DNA from: Oscillospiraceae bacterium
GTDB taxonomy: Bacteria; Bacillota_A; Clostridia; Oscillospirales; Oscillospiraceae
Direction: 5' to 3'
Assembly (NCBI GenBank): GCA_902789835.1
Contig: CADAPN010000192.1
Span: forward strand, 1 to 5,931
Length of the DNA stretch: 5,931 bases
Under the pieces are notes generated by a model. It made no database searches. It saw only the letters and a program-made list of their open reading frames with translations, and had not been told where the DNA came from. This document shows positions 5,604 to 5,931 of the stretch, in pieces. Both the position numbers and the translations under genes were made by a program. Each line of letters starts with the position of its first letter. Position 1 is the first letter of the stretch.

Positions 5604-5642
5604 GTCGTTTACGTCTTGGGAATGATAAAGTTCGCGAGAGAA

Positions 5643-5931
5643 TCAGGCGGCCTTCTCGGCGCGGAACGCGGCGAGGGCGTCGACCAGCTGCTGATGCAGG
5701 TCGGGGTTGGCGCCGTACTCTTCAACGATCCAGTCATAGACCGGCGCGCAGGCCTCGGTGAAGGCGTCGATGTCGACTTCGTTCCAGGTCACGCCGTCTT
5801 CGTTCTTCATCTTCTCGATCTGAACCTGCTCATCATCGGCGCAGGAGGTCTGCTCCCACATACCGAACTCAAGCGCGCACTCGTCGAGGATGTCGCGCCA
5901 CTTCTCAGGGATGGATTCATAGACATCCTGA
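5643..5931 (-). CDS. dctP: TRAP transporter substrate-binding protein (DctP family), C-terminal end only
   Basis: The frame is open to the window end and gives the last 95 residues of a protein whose remainder is outside. An ATG at 5861 is internal: the frame continues upstream with SIPEKWRDILDECA, a typical helix of DctP C-termini (an 'IPE...R..I..A' pattern). The end contains WNEVDIDAFTEACAPVYDWIVEEYG, matching the usual pattern of an aromatic-rich segment, 'vd...F..a..pvyd' and a final amphipathic helix. DctP is a periplasmic or lipid-anchored extracytoplasmic protein of about 320-350 residues that delivers substrate to DctQM. The conserved Arg that binds carboxylate substrates is not in the window, so the ligand cannot be inferred. 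The family call from the fragment alone would be moderate; its place directly before dctQM on the same strand makes it firm. Confidence 0.85.
   Translation of the reverse strand, partial: QDVYESIPEKWRDILDECALEFGMWEQTSCADDEQVQIEKMKNEDGVTWNEVDIDAFTEACAPVYDWIVEEYGANPDLHQQLVDALAAFRAEKAA

Overview
The window reads as ordinary bacterial chromosome with compact genes and GC-rich coding sequence (roughly 55-60% by eye). Short AT-rich gaps carry recognisable sigma-70/sigma-A-type promoters, AAAGGAG-type ribosome binding sites and strong hairpin terminators. The style (strong Shine-Dalgarno sites, extended -10 elements, an amylosucrase of the DSRYLHR type, a YcxB-like protein) suggests a fairly GC-rich anaerobic member of the Bacillota/Clostridia. 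That placement is inference from style, not proof. I see no mobile element, CRISPR array, tRNA or rRNA.

Left part (1-1872, + strand): the C-terminal half of an amylosucrase-type GH13 sucrose enzyme is followed after 26 nt by a complete PfkB-family fructokinase. The two make a short pathway. The first enzyme transfers the glucosyl unit of sucrose to a glucan and frees fructose, and the second phosphorylates that fructose. A long bidirectional hairpin terminator (1949-1988) closes this unit and also ends the convergent gene from the right.

Middle (2025-3625): a single-gene glycerophosphodiester phosphodiesterase on the - strand and a small two-helix YcxB-like membrane protein on the + strand diverge from a 272-nt AT-rich region. 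Each side has a promoter candidate with an extended -10. The + strand promoter carries a perfect 10-bp palindrome over its -35 box. A GAAA-loop hairpin (3635-3660) is shared as terminator by the YcxB-like gene and the TRAP operon converging on it.

Right part (3687-5931, - strand): a TRAP transporter operon in the order dctP (partial, cut by the window end), dctQ, dctM. A perfect 12-bp hairpin without a U-tract lies between dctP and dctQ. dctQ and dctM overlap by one base (TGATG), with a strong Shine-Dalgarno sequence for dctM inside the end of dctQ. The substrate cannot be told because most of DctP is outside the window.

The most unusual point is in DctM. About 26 residues that are normally present just before the second conserved TPP motif appear to be missing in frame, with the rest of the protein intact. 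I did not find a clear new multi-gene system. The amylosucrase-fructokinase pair, the shortened DctM and the intercistronic hairpin are the points worth checking.
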